Positions 9,862 to 19,128 of a stretch of DNA of 39,253 nt are shown piece after piece; positions within the stretch are counted from its first letter, which is position 1, and the number at the start of each line of letters is the position of its first letter. Origin of the DNA: Candidatus Aminicenantota bacterium (lineage in GTDB: Bacteria > Acidobacteriota > Aminicenantia > Aminicenantales > Aminicenantaceae); contig QMPV01000006.1 of the NCBI GenBank assembly GCA_003648765.1, positions 1 through 39,253 of the forward strand, in the 5' to 3' direction. The notes under the pieces are model-generated. The model was not told where the DNA came from and did no database searches. It saw nothing but the letters and a program-made list of their open reading frames with translations. Made by a program: the position numbers and the translations under genes.

Positions 9862-10008
9862 GGGCAAGATGAAGACCTCGTACGTTGAAAAATAGATGTA
9901 GAGATCTAACAAAGTGTCTGACACCCAATGAAAGGTGTCAGACACCCAAGAATTATGCGACACAATTGTGAGTATGTAACATCAAAATGCTGGACACAGT
10001 ATCTGACC
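9862..10008 (-). repeat. Palindrome-rich intergenic repeat element, copy 2 (short form)
   Basis: Reverse complement starts GGTCAGATACTGTGTCCAGCATTTTGATGT, matching the left end of copy 3, and ends TTAGATCTCTACATCTATTTTTCAACGTACGAGGTCTTCATCTT, matching its right end. Perfect GTGTC[A/T]GACAC cores at 9914-9924 and 9935-9945. Confidence 0.8.
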
Positions 10009-10072
10009 ACAACTTTTTCCACACTCGAAAAAAATTGCTCAGCAAATTTAACTAACCCAAGCCTTCTTTTTT

Positions 10073-10135
10073 GAAGAAGAAGAAGAAGAAGAAGAAGAAG
10101 AAAAAGAAAAAGAAAAAGAAAAAGAAAAAGAAAAA
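10073..10135 (+). repeat. Compound microsatellite (GAA)9 then (GAAAAA)6
   Basis: Counted in the sequence: nine GAA units at 10073-10099, six GAAAAA units at 10100-10135. Confidence 0.97.
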
Positions 10136-10319
10136 AATTGACCTGAGAAATGAATTCTACTGAGCCAGAAGTCAGAGTTCCATGGTGGGGAACTTGAAGA
10201 ATATCAGCCTGAAGTAGATATCCTTTGTGAATTAACTTTTTTTCGATATTATTAGGTAAAAGAAAATTACTTTTCTTTTCAATGATACTTCCAAAGTTTT
10301 TGGTTGAGATGATTCTTAA

Positions 10320-11465
10320 CTACTTTTTAAAGGAAATGAAATAAGCCGTTCCTTGGTGCCGCTCCATCCTGATTTCCCCTCTTAACTGCTGAACCAAGTC
10401 GTGAATCAGCCGCAATCCCAAAGTTTTACTCTGGAATACATCTATTTCTGGTGGCACACCCACTCCATCATCGCTGATTTGCAAATAAACTTGATGGTCC
10501 TTGGCTCTCATTTCAATGTTGATTTCTCCCCGATCTCTATCAGGAAAAGCATGTTTAAAGGCATTAGTAATAATTTCATTGACAATTAGCCCACAGGGGA
10601 TAGCTTTTTTTAGGTCCAAATAAATATCTTCCACCTTAATCTTTATCTGAATATCTTTATTGGCCACTGACTCCATTTGCTGAAGATGAGAAATCAGATT
10701 TTTGATATATTGGGCAAAATTTACCTCTCCTTGGTAGAACGATTGATACAACATCTCATGGATGAGCGCCATCGAACGAATCCGGGCTTGGCCTTCTTGA
10801 AGTGCCCGGCGAGCCTCCTCGGAAGAAGTGTTAAACGCCTGTAAATTAAGAAGCGAACAGACTAACTGAAAATTATTTTTCACCCGATGATGAATTTCTT
10901 GAAGAAGAACTTCCTTCTCTTTCAATGATTGTTTCAATTCCTGCTCAATCTGGCGTCTAATTTTGATTTCAACCCGCAATCTCTTGTTGGTTTCTCTGAG
11001 CTTCCTGGTTCGTTCTTCCACTAATTCTTCCAGCTTCTGACGATACTTCTCCAGCTCCTCTTCCGCCTTTTTTCGTCGAGTAATATCCCTGACTATGCCT
11101 AAAGCGAAATGCCGCTCGCCGACATGGAGCAAGGAAAGCGTCAATTCAATGGGAAAAACTTCTCCATTTTTCCGAATGGCCTCCAGTTCCAAGGTCCGGC
11201 CAATAACCTTCCCCCTCCCCTCAGCGCTAAATTTTGGATAACCCTGCTGATAAGCTGAATGATATTGGGGTGGCGACAGGACTAGATGGGCCTCTTTGCC
11301 TAGAATTTCACTTTTCTTATAACCGAAAATTCGGCTGGCCATGGGATTCCAATAGACAATTCGTCCCTCATCATCAAGAATGATAATGGCATCCTTGGCT
11401 ATATTAGCAATCGAGGTGAAGGGAACTTTTTCCGGGACAAAAGAATTTTTTAGCATTATTTTCAA
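10320..11465 (-). CDS. PAS-domain sensor histidine kinase, HisKA_2 type
   Basis: PAS: DAIIILDDEGRIVYWNPMASRIFGYKKSEILGKEAH; PAC: ALGIVRDITRRKKAEEELE; coiled coil; HisKA_2: LLQEIHHRVKNNFQLVCSLLNLQ; HATPase: PCGLIVNEIITNAFKHAF, ISDDGVGVP, LGLRLIHDLVQQLRGEI. Confidence 0.92.
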   Translation of the reverse strand: MKIMLKNSFVPEKVPFTSIANIAKDAIIILDDEGRIVYWNPMASRIFGYKKSEILGKEAHLVLSPPQYHSAYQQGYPKFSAEGRGKVIGRTLELEAIRKNGEVFPIELTLSLLHVGERHFALGIVRDITRRKKAEEELEKYRQKLEELVEERTRKLRETNKRLRVEIKIRRQIEQELKQSLKEKEVLLQEIHHRVKNNFQLVCSLLNLQAFNTSSEEARRALQEGQARIRSMALIHEMLYQSFYQGEVNFAQYIKNLISHLQQMESVANKDIQIKIKVEDIYLDLKKAIPCGLIVNEIITNAFKHAFPDRDRGEINIEMRAKDHQVYLQISDDGVGVPPEIDVFQSKTLGLRLIHDLVQQLRGEIRMERHQGTAYFISFKK

Positions 11466-11945
11466 TTAACCTATTCATTTTTTGAACAAATATAACCATG
11501 ATAAGGAGAAAAAAGCAACCCTTTACAGAAATTTTTCATTAGCAATAATTGCCTTAACTCGGGCCAATAAGGCTCACCAGCGATAAACCAGCCAAGGCCT
11601 TTTTAGATAAAAAATCCCTCGCTTATAAAAATCAGGCAAAATCAAACCCAAGGCTTAACTTCACCGGACAGCTTTAATGAATTCACTTTTAAAATAGGAA
11701 AGAGGAGTAAAAATAGGAAGTTCCCAAAAACTTGTTCCATCGGATACTATTAATTAAACCCAACTTCTAAAATAATTTATTCTCTTTGTGAGTAACAACT
11801 CCATGCTTATATTTCTTGCCAAACCTAAGTCTGCTCTGGAACGTGATAACTATCCCTAGAATTGCTTAATCTGCTTGATTTTAGAAAGTGTATTTTTTAT
11901 GCTGGATTCTCAGAAGCTCAGAGTCTAAAAGCAGGAGGTTTAATA

Positions 11946-14024
11946 ATGATTTCTAAAAAAAGATTTAAATTTCTCCTTATTGTTCTTTGCTTACTCATTT
12001 TTTCTTGGTTTTATTTAACTCTTCCTCTCCAGGCCGCTCCCCAAAAAACACGGCGGCCGATGACCGTTGATGATGCCCTGAATATGATTAGAGTTGGCAA
12101 CGTCCTCATCTCCCCTGATGGCCACTGGGTCTTTTTCTCAAAATCAGAATTAAATTGGGAAAAAAACCGTCGTGATACCAAGTATTATCTTATCTCAGCC
12201 GAAGATGGAGAAGAATTCCAATATATCGGCCGGGAAGGTGGTAGTTCCTTCCAATATTCCCCCGACGGTAAATATTTATCTTTTAAAAGAAGTGTCGACA
12301 AAAAAAGTCAGCTTTTTCTCATGAGAACCTCAGGAGGCGAAGCCATTCAGGCGACCAAACATAAAACTAGTGTTGGCTTTTATCGGTGGTCGCCGCGGTC
12401 AGATAAAATCTTTTTTATTGCTGACCGACCCCGTTCCCCTGAGGAGGAAAAGAAATACAAAGCTGGGGAAGATGTAATTTTCGTTGATGAAGGACCCAAT
12501 GGTCAAAGAGAAGGGCGCTGGAAACAAATCTGGGTCTTTGACCTAAAAACTAAGAAGGAAACTCTGCTCTTAGATAAAGAGTTGATTATTAATGAACTTG
12601 ACATCTCTCCTGACGGAAAACAGGTTCTTTTTACTGCACGAGAAACTAACCGGCGTAATGACGGATATAAGAATGAGATCTATCTCCTGGATGTAACCAC
12701 CAAAAAAATAACTCGTCTCACCCAAAACAAAGCTCCTGAATCATCACCTCTCTGGGCCCCTAATGGTCAGGTTTTCGTCTATCTGGCTGCTGATGATAAG
12801 GAATGGCTGAATCGAAATTCAAAAATCTGGTTGATGGACCCTAAAACCCGCCAATATGAACTTCTTTCAGCCAATTTCGAAGGCAGCATCCGCGGTCTCT
12901 TTTGGACACCTGACAGTCAGTACATTTACTTCAACGGCCAACAAGGGGTTAATACCAATCTCTTTCGGCTTCATGTTCCAAGTAAAAAAATAGAAAAGAT
13001 AACTGATATCCAAGGGACTTTAAGAGTGACGGGTTTTTCCCGCGACCGCAGCCGTTATGTCTACATCTTCAGTGACTACGATACACCGCCTGATGTTTAC
13101 ACCTCCACGGTTTCTGCCTTTAAGCCCATCCGTTTAACCCGGCTCAATCCCTGGGTGGAAGAAGAGATTGAACTGGCCACTATGAAACTAATTCGCTGGA
13201 AAAGTGTCAAAGATTTTGAAATCGAAGGACTTCTGCATCTGCCGGCTAACTACAAGAAAGGCACCCGGTTACCCTTAATCCTTCATATTCACGGTGGCCC
13301 GGCAGGTTGCTTTACCAATAGCTTCCGCGCCTCCTATCATATCTGGGCTGGCCTGGGATATGCCTCCCTTTCCCCTAATGTTCGGGGAAGCAGCGGTTAT
13401 ACCGACCATCTCCGCGAAGGCAACACCGTGCAGCAAGGAGACGGCATCGGCAAAGGTGATTACTGGGATCTGATGTACGGGGTGGATAAAGTCATTGCTG
13501 AAGGTTACGTTGATCCCAATCAATTGGGATTGCGAGGCTGGAGCTATGGTGGCATTTTGGGTGGTTGGACCATTACTCAGACCAATCGATTCAAGGCTGC
13601 TTCCATCGGCGCTGGGGTCTATGATTGGTCTTCTGAATACGGGATGGGCTTCAACCACGATGTGCGGTTGTGGCATATCGGAGGGACCCCTTGGGATAAT
13701 CCCCAAGCTTACCGCGCCCAATCAGCTTACACTTACGTCAAAAATGTCACTACCCCGACCCTTCTTATCCACGGCATGAAAGATACGACCGACACGGAAG
13801 GTCAAAGTCTGCTTTTCTTTACTGCCCTGAAAGATATCGGGAAAGCTCCCTGTCGCTATCTCCGAGTTCCCCGGGAACCCCACGGTTTCCGCGAACCCCG
13901 TCATCAACGCATTCGAGATATTGAGGAAATTAAATGGATGCAGAAATATGTCCGGGGCATCGATTGGACTCCCTGGGAAAGAAAAGAAGACAAGAAAAAG
14001 GAAGAAGACCAGGAGAAAAAATAA
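11946..14024 (+). CDS. S9 family prolyl oligopeptidase-like peptidase, secreted
   Basis: Signal peptide after ATG at 11946 preceded by AGGAGG; TolB-like WD repeats (SPDGKYLSF, SPDGKQVLF); LILHIHGGPAG; catalytic GLRGWSYGGILGGW; PTLLIHGMKDTTD; PREPHGF. Confidence 0.92.
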   Translation: MISKKRFKFLLIVLCLLIFSWFYLTLPLQAAPQKTRRPMTVDDALNMIRVGNVLISPDGHWVFFSKSELNWEKNRRDTKYYLISAEDGEEFQYIGREGGSSFQYSPDGKYLSFKRSVDKKSQLFLMRTSGGEAIQATKHKTSVGFYRWSPRSDKIFFIADRPRSPEEEKKYKAGEDVIFVDEGPNGQREGRWKQIWVFDLKTKKETLLLDKELIINELDISPDGKQVLFTARETNRRNDGYKNEIYLLDVTTKKITRLTQNKAPESSPLWAPNGQVFVYLAADDKEWLNRNSKIWLMDPKTRQYELLSANFEGSIRGLFWTPDSQYIYFNGQQGVNTNLFRLHVPSKKIEKITDIQGTLRVTGFSRDRSRYVYIFSDYDTPPDVYTSTVSAFKPIRLTRLNPWVEEEIELATMKLIRWKSVKDFEIEGLLHLPANYKKGTRLPLILHIHGGPAGCFTNSFRASYHIWAGLGYASLSPNVRGSSGYTDHLREGNTVQQGDGIGKGDYWDLMYGVDKVIAEGYVDPNQLGLRGWSYGGILGGWTITQTNRFKAASIGAGVYDWSSEYGMGFNHDVRLWHIGGTPWDNPQAYRAQSAYTYVKNVTTPTLLIHGMKDTTDTEGQSLLFFTALKDIGKAPCRYLRVPREPHGFREPRHQRIRDIEEIKWMQKYVRGIDWTPWERKEDKKKEEDQEKK

Positions 14025-14045
14025 TCTGGCAAGCGGGAGGGAATA

Positions 14046-15581
14046 ATGAAGAGTAAAATAAATATTTTAATTTTCAGCCTGGTTTTCTCTTTTATGATTT
14101 GTCTGGCTCTGGCCGCAGATAAACCTGTTGTTTCCAAGGCCCCTAAAAATTTCCCTCATTTAAAAGAAGATGTTCTCTCTGTTACCCATCACACCATCAA
14201 GCTCAATAACCAGGTCATTCCTTATACAGCCACGGCCGGGTATCTCACTCTTAAGACCGAAGAAGGGAAAAGTAAGGCTAATGTTTTCTTTGTGGCTTAT
14301 ACAAGGGATGATGTCAAGGACTTAACCCAGCGCCCCTTGACTTTTGCTTTCAACGGCGGTCCTGGCTCTTCCACAGTCTGGCTGCACCTCGGAGCTTTAG
14401 GCCCCAAGAAGGTTCTTCTTGATGACCAAGGTTTTCCCTTACCTCCCCCTTATAAGTTAATCGACAATCCTTATTCCTTATTGGACGTCTCAGATATTGT
14501 CTGTCTCGATGCTATCTCCACCGGCTTTAGTCGAGCTCTGCCAGGAGAGGACCCCCGCCAATTTCATGGGGTTAAAGAAGATATCGAAGCAGTTGGGGAG
14601 TTCATCCGACTTTATCTCACCCGAAACCAACGGTGGTTATCCCCTAAATTTATCCTGGGGGAAAGTTATGGCACTACCCGAGCCACCGGCCTGGCCGGCT
14701 ATCTCCAGGGACGACGTTTCGGCCTTTATCTCAATGGAATCATCCTGGTTTCTTCTGTCCTTGATTTCCGAACCCTTGACTTTTCTCCTGGAAACGACCT
14801 GAGCTACATTCTATTCTTACCCTCTTATACAGCTTCAGCCTGGTATCATCGACGACTTCCCCCTCCTCTCCAAGAAAAATCACTCCGAGAAGTCCTCGAT
14901 GAAGCCGAAAGGTTTGCTTTGAATGATTATGCCTTGGCTCTCCTCAAAGGCAATACTCTTACTTCAGAAGAAAAAAAACAAATAGCTACTAAAATCAGTC
15001 ATCTCACCGGACTTTCTCCAGAATACTTGCTCCAAGCCAACTTAAGAGTCAGCGCTCACCGTTTTTTTAAAGAACTGCTGAGAGACAAACACCTCACCAT
15101 CGGCCGGCTAGATAGTCGCTTCACTGGTCGAGAAGCTGATGCCGCCGGTGAGCGTCCCCAATTTGACCCTAGCAGCACTGCTATTACTGGGCCTTTCGGA
15201 GCTCTCATCAATCATTATCTCCGAGTGGATCTTAAATTCCCCTCAGATTTAACCTACGCCATCTATGGCCATGTTCGGCCCTGGCGTTGGATTTATGAAG
15301 AACAGGGACGGACACCCAATATTTATATGGCTGAAACTATGCGGCAGGCTCTCACGCAGAACCAATTTCTCAAGGTTTTTGTGGCTAATGGATATTACGA
15401 CTTAGCAACTCCTTATTTTGGCACCAAATACACTTTCAATCATATCGGTCTAAACGGAGAATTTAAAAACCGGATCAAAATGGGGTATTACGAAGCTGGA
15501 CACATGATGTATATTCACCGGGCTTCCCACGCCCAACTGAAAAAAGACCTGGCTGAATTTATCACTTGGGCCAGTAAATAA
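14046..15581 (+). CDS. S10 family serine carboxypeptidase-like protein, secreted
   Basis: Signal peptide; FAFNGGPGSSTVWLHLGALGPKKV; FILGESYGTTRATGLAGYLQ (Ser nucleophile); VFVANGYYDLATPYFGTKYT (Asp); YEAGHMMYIHRASHAQLKKDL (His). Confidence 0.92.
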   Translation: MKSKINILIFSLVFSFMICLALAADKPVVSKAPKNFPHLKEDVLSVTHHTIKLNNQVIPYTATAGYLTLKTEEGKSKANVFFVAYTRDDVKDLTQRPLTFAFNGGPGSSTVWLHLGALGPKKVLLDDQGFPLPPPYKLIDNPYSLLDVSDIVCLDAISTGFSRALPGEDPRQFHGVKEDIEAVGEFIRLYLTRNQRWLSPKFILGESYGTTRATGLAGYLQGRRFGLYLNGIILVSSVLDFRTLDFSPGNDLSYILFLPSYTASAWYHRRLPPPLQEKSLREVLDEAERFALNDYALALLKGNTLTSEEKKQIATKISHLTGLSPEYLLQANLRVSAHRFFKELLRDKHLTIGRLDSRFTGREADAAGERPQFDPSSTAITGPFGALINHYLRVDLKFPSDLTYAIYGHVRPWRWIYEEQGRTPNIYMAETMRQALTQNQFLKVFVANGYYDLATPYFGTKYTFNHIGLNGEFKNRIKMGYYEAGHMMYIHRASHAQLKKDLAEFITWASK

Positions 15582-15721
15582 GGGAGCTAAAGTAAGTCTC
15601 TCTAGGGAGACCTTAAAAAAAACTAAACAATTCGTTATTTAAATTCAAACAAAGAGGGAGAAGAATATTTTTTTTCTTGACCTTCTTTTTTTAAAAGAAA
15701 TAAAATGTTTTCTTACTTCCG

Positions 15722-17035
15722 ATGGAAACTCAAATTTTAATTATCACTCTGATTACTGTTTTAGGTTACACCATAGCCAAATTAAAGAAAGCCTCAGTTG
15801 AAATCAGTATGTTAATCGCCACCTTGGCGGGTGGGATAGCGGGAGCCATTTATAAAACACCTGTCTTGAGTGATCTTCCCCGACATCTAATTGAGGGGGC
15901 CTTTACTTATTTTGACGTTATTCTTGTTTTTTCCACGGCCACTCTCTTCATGGCTATTCTGAGTGAGTCTGGAGGGGTAGCCTACCTTGTCCGCGGCACT
16001 CTCAAAACCTTTGGACATCTTCGGCTATTGGCTCTTTTGATACTCATGATAATTATCCTTATTCCTGGAGCTCTAACAGGAGCTGGCAGTGTCTCTTTGC
16101 TAGTAGTGGGCGCTCCAGTGGCTTTAGCCCTGCAAGAATTAGGTATTTCCAAAAGAAGGACAGCTGCGATTTTATTTATCATTGCCGGCTTAAGCGCGGC
16201 GGCGCCGCCGGTCAACATCTGGGCCATGATTGTTTGTGCTGGCACAGCTATTCCTTATGTCGGATTTGAACTGCCTTTGGGAATTCCTGTTCTCATCCTA
16301 GGTACTTTCACCATTTTGACCCTGGGCTGGAAAAAAGAACCCTTACTCGATCGCAAAAAAGACGAGGAGATCTTTGCGGCCATTCCGGAAAGAATGGCCT
16401 GGTGGCGGGTGATTCTTCCTTTTATCGTCTTTTTCGGCCTTATTGCTGCTTCCCGACTTTGGCCCTTCAGCTTACCGGTTTTTGGTCTCCCCCTGGAATT
16501 TACCATTGCTGCTCTAGTAGCCTGGTTGCTAAGTCCAATTCGTCTCAATATTCTCCAGCTATCCCGTCGAACCATGGACCGTTTGCTTCCTCTCCTGGCC
16601 ACTATGGTGGTAGTCGGCATGCTTCAGCAGATAATGACCGCCACTGGAATTAGAGGCCTCCTGGCCTATGCTGTCATAAGTATTCCTTTAGTCCTTCTCT
16701 TTATTTCTTTAGCCGCTGTCATCCCTCTCTCTGAAGGCATCTTAACTTATGGTGGAGCGGCTGTCTTCGGCATCCCCCTCATCTGGTATTTAGACTCCAT
16801 TGGACTCCACGCTACTGTGGCTATGGCCGGCTTAAGCCTCCTGTGGCCCTTGGGCGACGGTTTGCCCCCAACGGCTCTTATCGGCCGGTTAAGCGTGATG
16901 GTTACCGAATATAAAGAAAGTTATTGGCGCTTTCTTAAAAGCACTTGGCTACCTTGGATAGTGATTACCATTGTCGGTATTTTAATGGTCGTTTACAGCA
17001 CTAAATTGGAATTTCTAGTGAAATGGAGTATGTAA
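15722..17035 (+). CDS. IT-superfamily / TRAP large-permease-like transporter
   Basis: About 12 hydrophobic segments; ILMIIILIPGALTGAGSVSLLVVGAPVALALQELGISKRRTAAILFIIAGLSAAAPPVNIWAMI resembles DctM/IT-type permeases. Confidence 0.65.
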   Translation: METQILIITLITVLGYTIAKLKKASVEISMLIATLAGGIAGAIYKTPVLSDLPRHLIEGAFTYFDVILVFSTATLFMAILSESGGVAYLVRGTLKTFGHLRLLALLILMIIILIPGALTGAGSVSLLVVGAPVALALQELGISKRRTAAILFIIAGLSAAAPPVNIWAMIVCAGTAIPYVGFELPLGIPVLILGTFTILTLGWKKEPLLDRKKDEEIFAAIPERMAWWRVILPFIVFFGLIAASRLWPFSLPVFGLPLEFTIAALVAWLLSPIRLNILQLSRRTMDRLLPLLATMVVVGMLQQIMTATGIRGLLAYAVISIPLVLLFISLAAVIPLSEGILTYGGAAVFGIPLIWYLDSIGLHATVAMAGLSLLWPLGDGLPPTALIGRLSVMVTEYKESYWRFLKSTWLPWIVITIVGILMVVYSTKLEFLVKWSM

Positions 17036-17045
17036 GGAAAGAAAG

Positions 17046-17204
17046 ATGATAACCATCATCATGATTGTTTATTATTTTATCTGTGCTTATCTGGCAGGTA
17101 TTTTGTTCTGGAGTTTTATTAAGGAAAAAAAATCGTTGAATAATCTAATCCTTTATTTGCTGGTAATTTTCCCCTTAATTCTCCGACTCCTAAGGATAAA
17201 ATAA
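17046..17204 (+). CDS. Small 52-aa membrane protein, not in the supplied ORF track
   Basis: Translates to MITIIMIVYYFICAYLAGILFWSFIKEKKSLNNLILYLLVIFPLILRLLRIK*. GGAAAG precedes the ATG by a few nt; TAA (17202-17204) overlaps the next ATG (17204-17206) as TAATG. Confidence 0.7.
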   Translation: MITIIMIVYYFICAYLAGILFWSFIKEKKSLNNLILYLLVIFPLILRLLRIK

Positions 17205-18367
17205 TGAATCGACCTCTAACGACAAAACTAATTCTTCTGGCTGTGACTTGTTTAATTTTAATTCCAGGCTCAATTCATCTTTATCAGCATCGTCATTTCA
17301 ATACGCCTATTGTCCAAGGGCCGGGTGTAACCCAAGTAGTTCACTTGAGTCATTATTTTTCCGGGCTTAAGGGCACCCAAGCGGACACGCCGGTTTTTAT
17401 TCTCCAGGGTAAAAAACCCGGTGGGAAAATACTAATCATGGCCAATACCCACTCCAACGAGCCCGCCGGAATGCTTGCTGCCGTCATCTTTATTGAAAAC
17501 GCCCTAGTCCAACAAGGAACGGTTTATATAATTCCCGTTTTCAATAACAGTGGCAGTCGCACCACCAAGCCAGGTGATGGTTATCCTCTCTACTTTGAAA
17601 TCAAAACCCCTTGGGGTAAACGTCGTTTCCGTATGGGTAACCGGAACGCTTCACCCCTTGATCAATGGCCTGACCCGGATGTCTATATTCATTATCCTGA
17701 TCGCCAATTGCTTTCTTTTATTGATGCTCGTAACACTAACCGGACTTGGCCCGGCCGACCTAATGGTCTGCTCATGGAAAGAGTTACTTACGCTGCCATG
17801 GAACTGCTCCGGCAGGAAAAGGTAGACCTGGCGATTGATCTCCACGGAGCAGAAACTATGTTCCCGGTGACTAATTGTATCGTCGCCCCAGAAAAATCCA
17901 TCAAATTAGCTACTCTGACTTCCTTAACTGTTAAAGCTCTGGAGGGATTTGATAACCATGTCGAACCCTCCCCCAGTAAATTTAGAGGGCTTTCCCATCG
18001 GGAAATCGGGGACTATTCAGAGACATTGCCTTTTCTTTTGGAAGCCCCCATCCCCTTTCTCGACCAGCCCACCGGCCCCAAAACGGTCGAACTCCTGCTC
18101 GAAGGCAAAGACCCCTTTCTTCTCCGCCTGGCGAAAAAAAAGAAATTATTTGTGCCCTATGATAAAACCGGTTGGCCAATGGCCAAGCGTGTCGGTCAAC
18201 ATTGTTCCGTAATATTAGAACTAATCCGGCAATACTCCCGCAAAAATCCTGAGCGGGCCATTAAATTGACCAATGTTCCCCGTTACCGAGAAGTTGTGGC
18301 TAAGGGAGTAGGTTATTTCTTCCGGAATCCTGAAAAAGCTGACCGCGAAAAAATTGTCGACATTTAA
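17204..18367 (+). CDS. Succinylglutamate desuccinylase/aspartoacylase-like protein, secreted
   Basis: Signal-like N-terminus; GGKILIMANTHSNEPAGMLAAVIFIEN, TVYIIPVFNNSG, VDLAIDLHGAET carry the metal-binding pattern of the M14/AstE-AspA superfamily. Confidence 0.78.
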   Translation: MNRPLTTKLILLAVTCLILIPGSIHLYQHRHFNTPIVQGPGVTQVVHLSHYFSGLKGTQADTPVFILQGKKPGGKILIMANTHSNEPAGMLAAVIFIENALVQQGTVYIIPVFNNSGSRTTKPGDGYPLYFEIKTPWGKRRFRMGNRNASPLDQWPDPDVYIHYPDRQLLSFIDARNTNRTWPGRPNGLLMERVTYAAMELLRQEKVDLAIDLHGAETMFPVTNCIVAPEKSIKLATLTSLTVKALEGFDNHVEPSPSKFRGLSHREIGDYSETLPFLLEAPIPFLDQPTGPKTVELLLEGKDPFLLRLAKKKKLFVPYDKTGWPMAKRVGQHCSVILELIRQYSRKNPERAIKLTNVPRYREVVAKGVGYFFRNPEKADREKIVDI

Positions 18368-18452
18368 TTCTAGAAACATATAAAATTCAAGAAGAGACAA
18401 AGGACAACTAGAGTTCTAATATAATGATAAAAATTTTGAAATCAAGGAGGTA

Positions 18453-19121
18453 ATGATGAAACATAGACTATCTTTGACCAGTCTAATCCTCGTTATTTTT
18501 ATTTTACTCACACTCCAAATTTTTTCTCAAAACCCTGCCCCTGAGATCCCCAAAGCTCAACTGCCCGTACTTATTACTTCGGCTGGTCAAAGCCCTGACG
18601 TGACCACTGTTAATATTATTGCTGAGGAAGCGGGTGTTCCCTACGATTACTGCGATGTGCCCACGGTGGACCTGGTCAAAGCTGGAGTAGGATTAGCTGA
18701 TAAAGAATCAGGACCAGGGTTCCATGTGGAGATCCATTCGGACTTAGAGAAGCATCCCAAAGGAACAGCTTACAAAACCATGATTTTTGCTATTGGAGCC
18801 AGCCTCAAAGGTATGGGGGCTTCAGGGCTTACTGTCGAAAGTGAACTGAAACGACTCCAGTCGCTAATTGATTATTGTCAGAAAAACAACATCTTTATCA
18901 TAGCCATTCATGTTGGAGGAGCCTCTAAACGTGGGGCGCCAGGAAGCGATAACGAACGAATGATCGACGCTGTAGCTCCTTTCGCTAATTTAATTATTGT
19001 CACTAAAGACAGCAATAAAGATGGCCGCTTTGACCAAATTGCCCAAGCTAAAAATATCCCTCTCCTTCAAGTAGACAATGCTCTAGAAATTGTTGAGATT
19101 TTCAAAAAAATTTTCCTCTGA
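18453..19121 (+). CDS. DUF6305-like secreted protein
   Basis: Signal peptide; LPVLITSAGQSPDVTTVNIIAEEAGVPYDYC, ASLKGMGASGLTVESELKRLQSLIDYCQKNNIFIIAIHVGGASKRGAPGSDNERMIDAVAPFANLIIV. Family name given from recall, so moderate certainty. Confidence 0.65.
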   Translation: MMKHRLSLTSLILVIFILLTLQIFSQNPAPEIPKAQLPVLITSAGQSPDVTTVNIIAEEAGVPYDYCDVPTVDLVKAGVGLADKESGPGFHVEIHSDLEKHPKGTAYKTMIFAIGASLKGMGASGLTVESELKRLQSLIDYCQKNNIFIIAIHVGGASKRGAPGSDNERMIDAVAPFANLIIVTKDSNKDGRFDQIAQAKNIPLLQVDNALEIVEIFKKIFL

Positions 19122-19128
19122 GAATTAA

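Noticed and set aside
10040-10150. Poly-Glu/Glu-Lys coding tract from the GAA/GAAAAA repeat
   Set aside because: The GAA frame has an upstream stop (10049-10051) with no intervening start codon and ends at TGA shortly after the repeat.
13275-13721. 148-aa ORF antisense to the S9 peptidase
   Set aside because: Entirely within a well-supported gene on the other strand; the composition is what codon mirroring produces.
15593-15620. Hairpin AAGTCTCTCTAGGGAGACCTT as a terminator after the S10 gene
   Set aside because: The stem is bulged and followed by A rather than T on the coding strand, so it does not fit an intrinsic terminator.
16255-16620. 121-aa antisense ORF in the permease gene
   Set aside because: R/K-rich mirror translation of a hydrophobic membrane protein, no domain.
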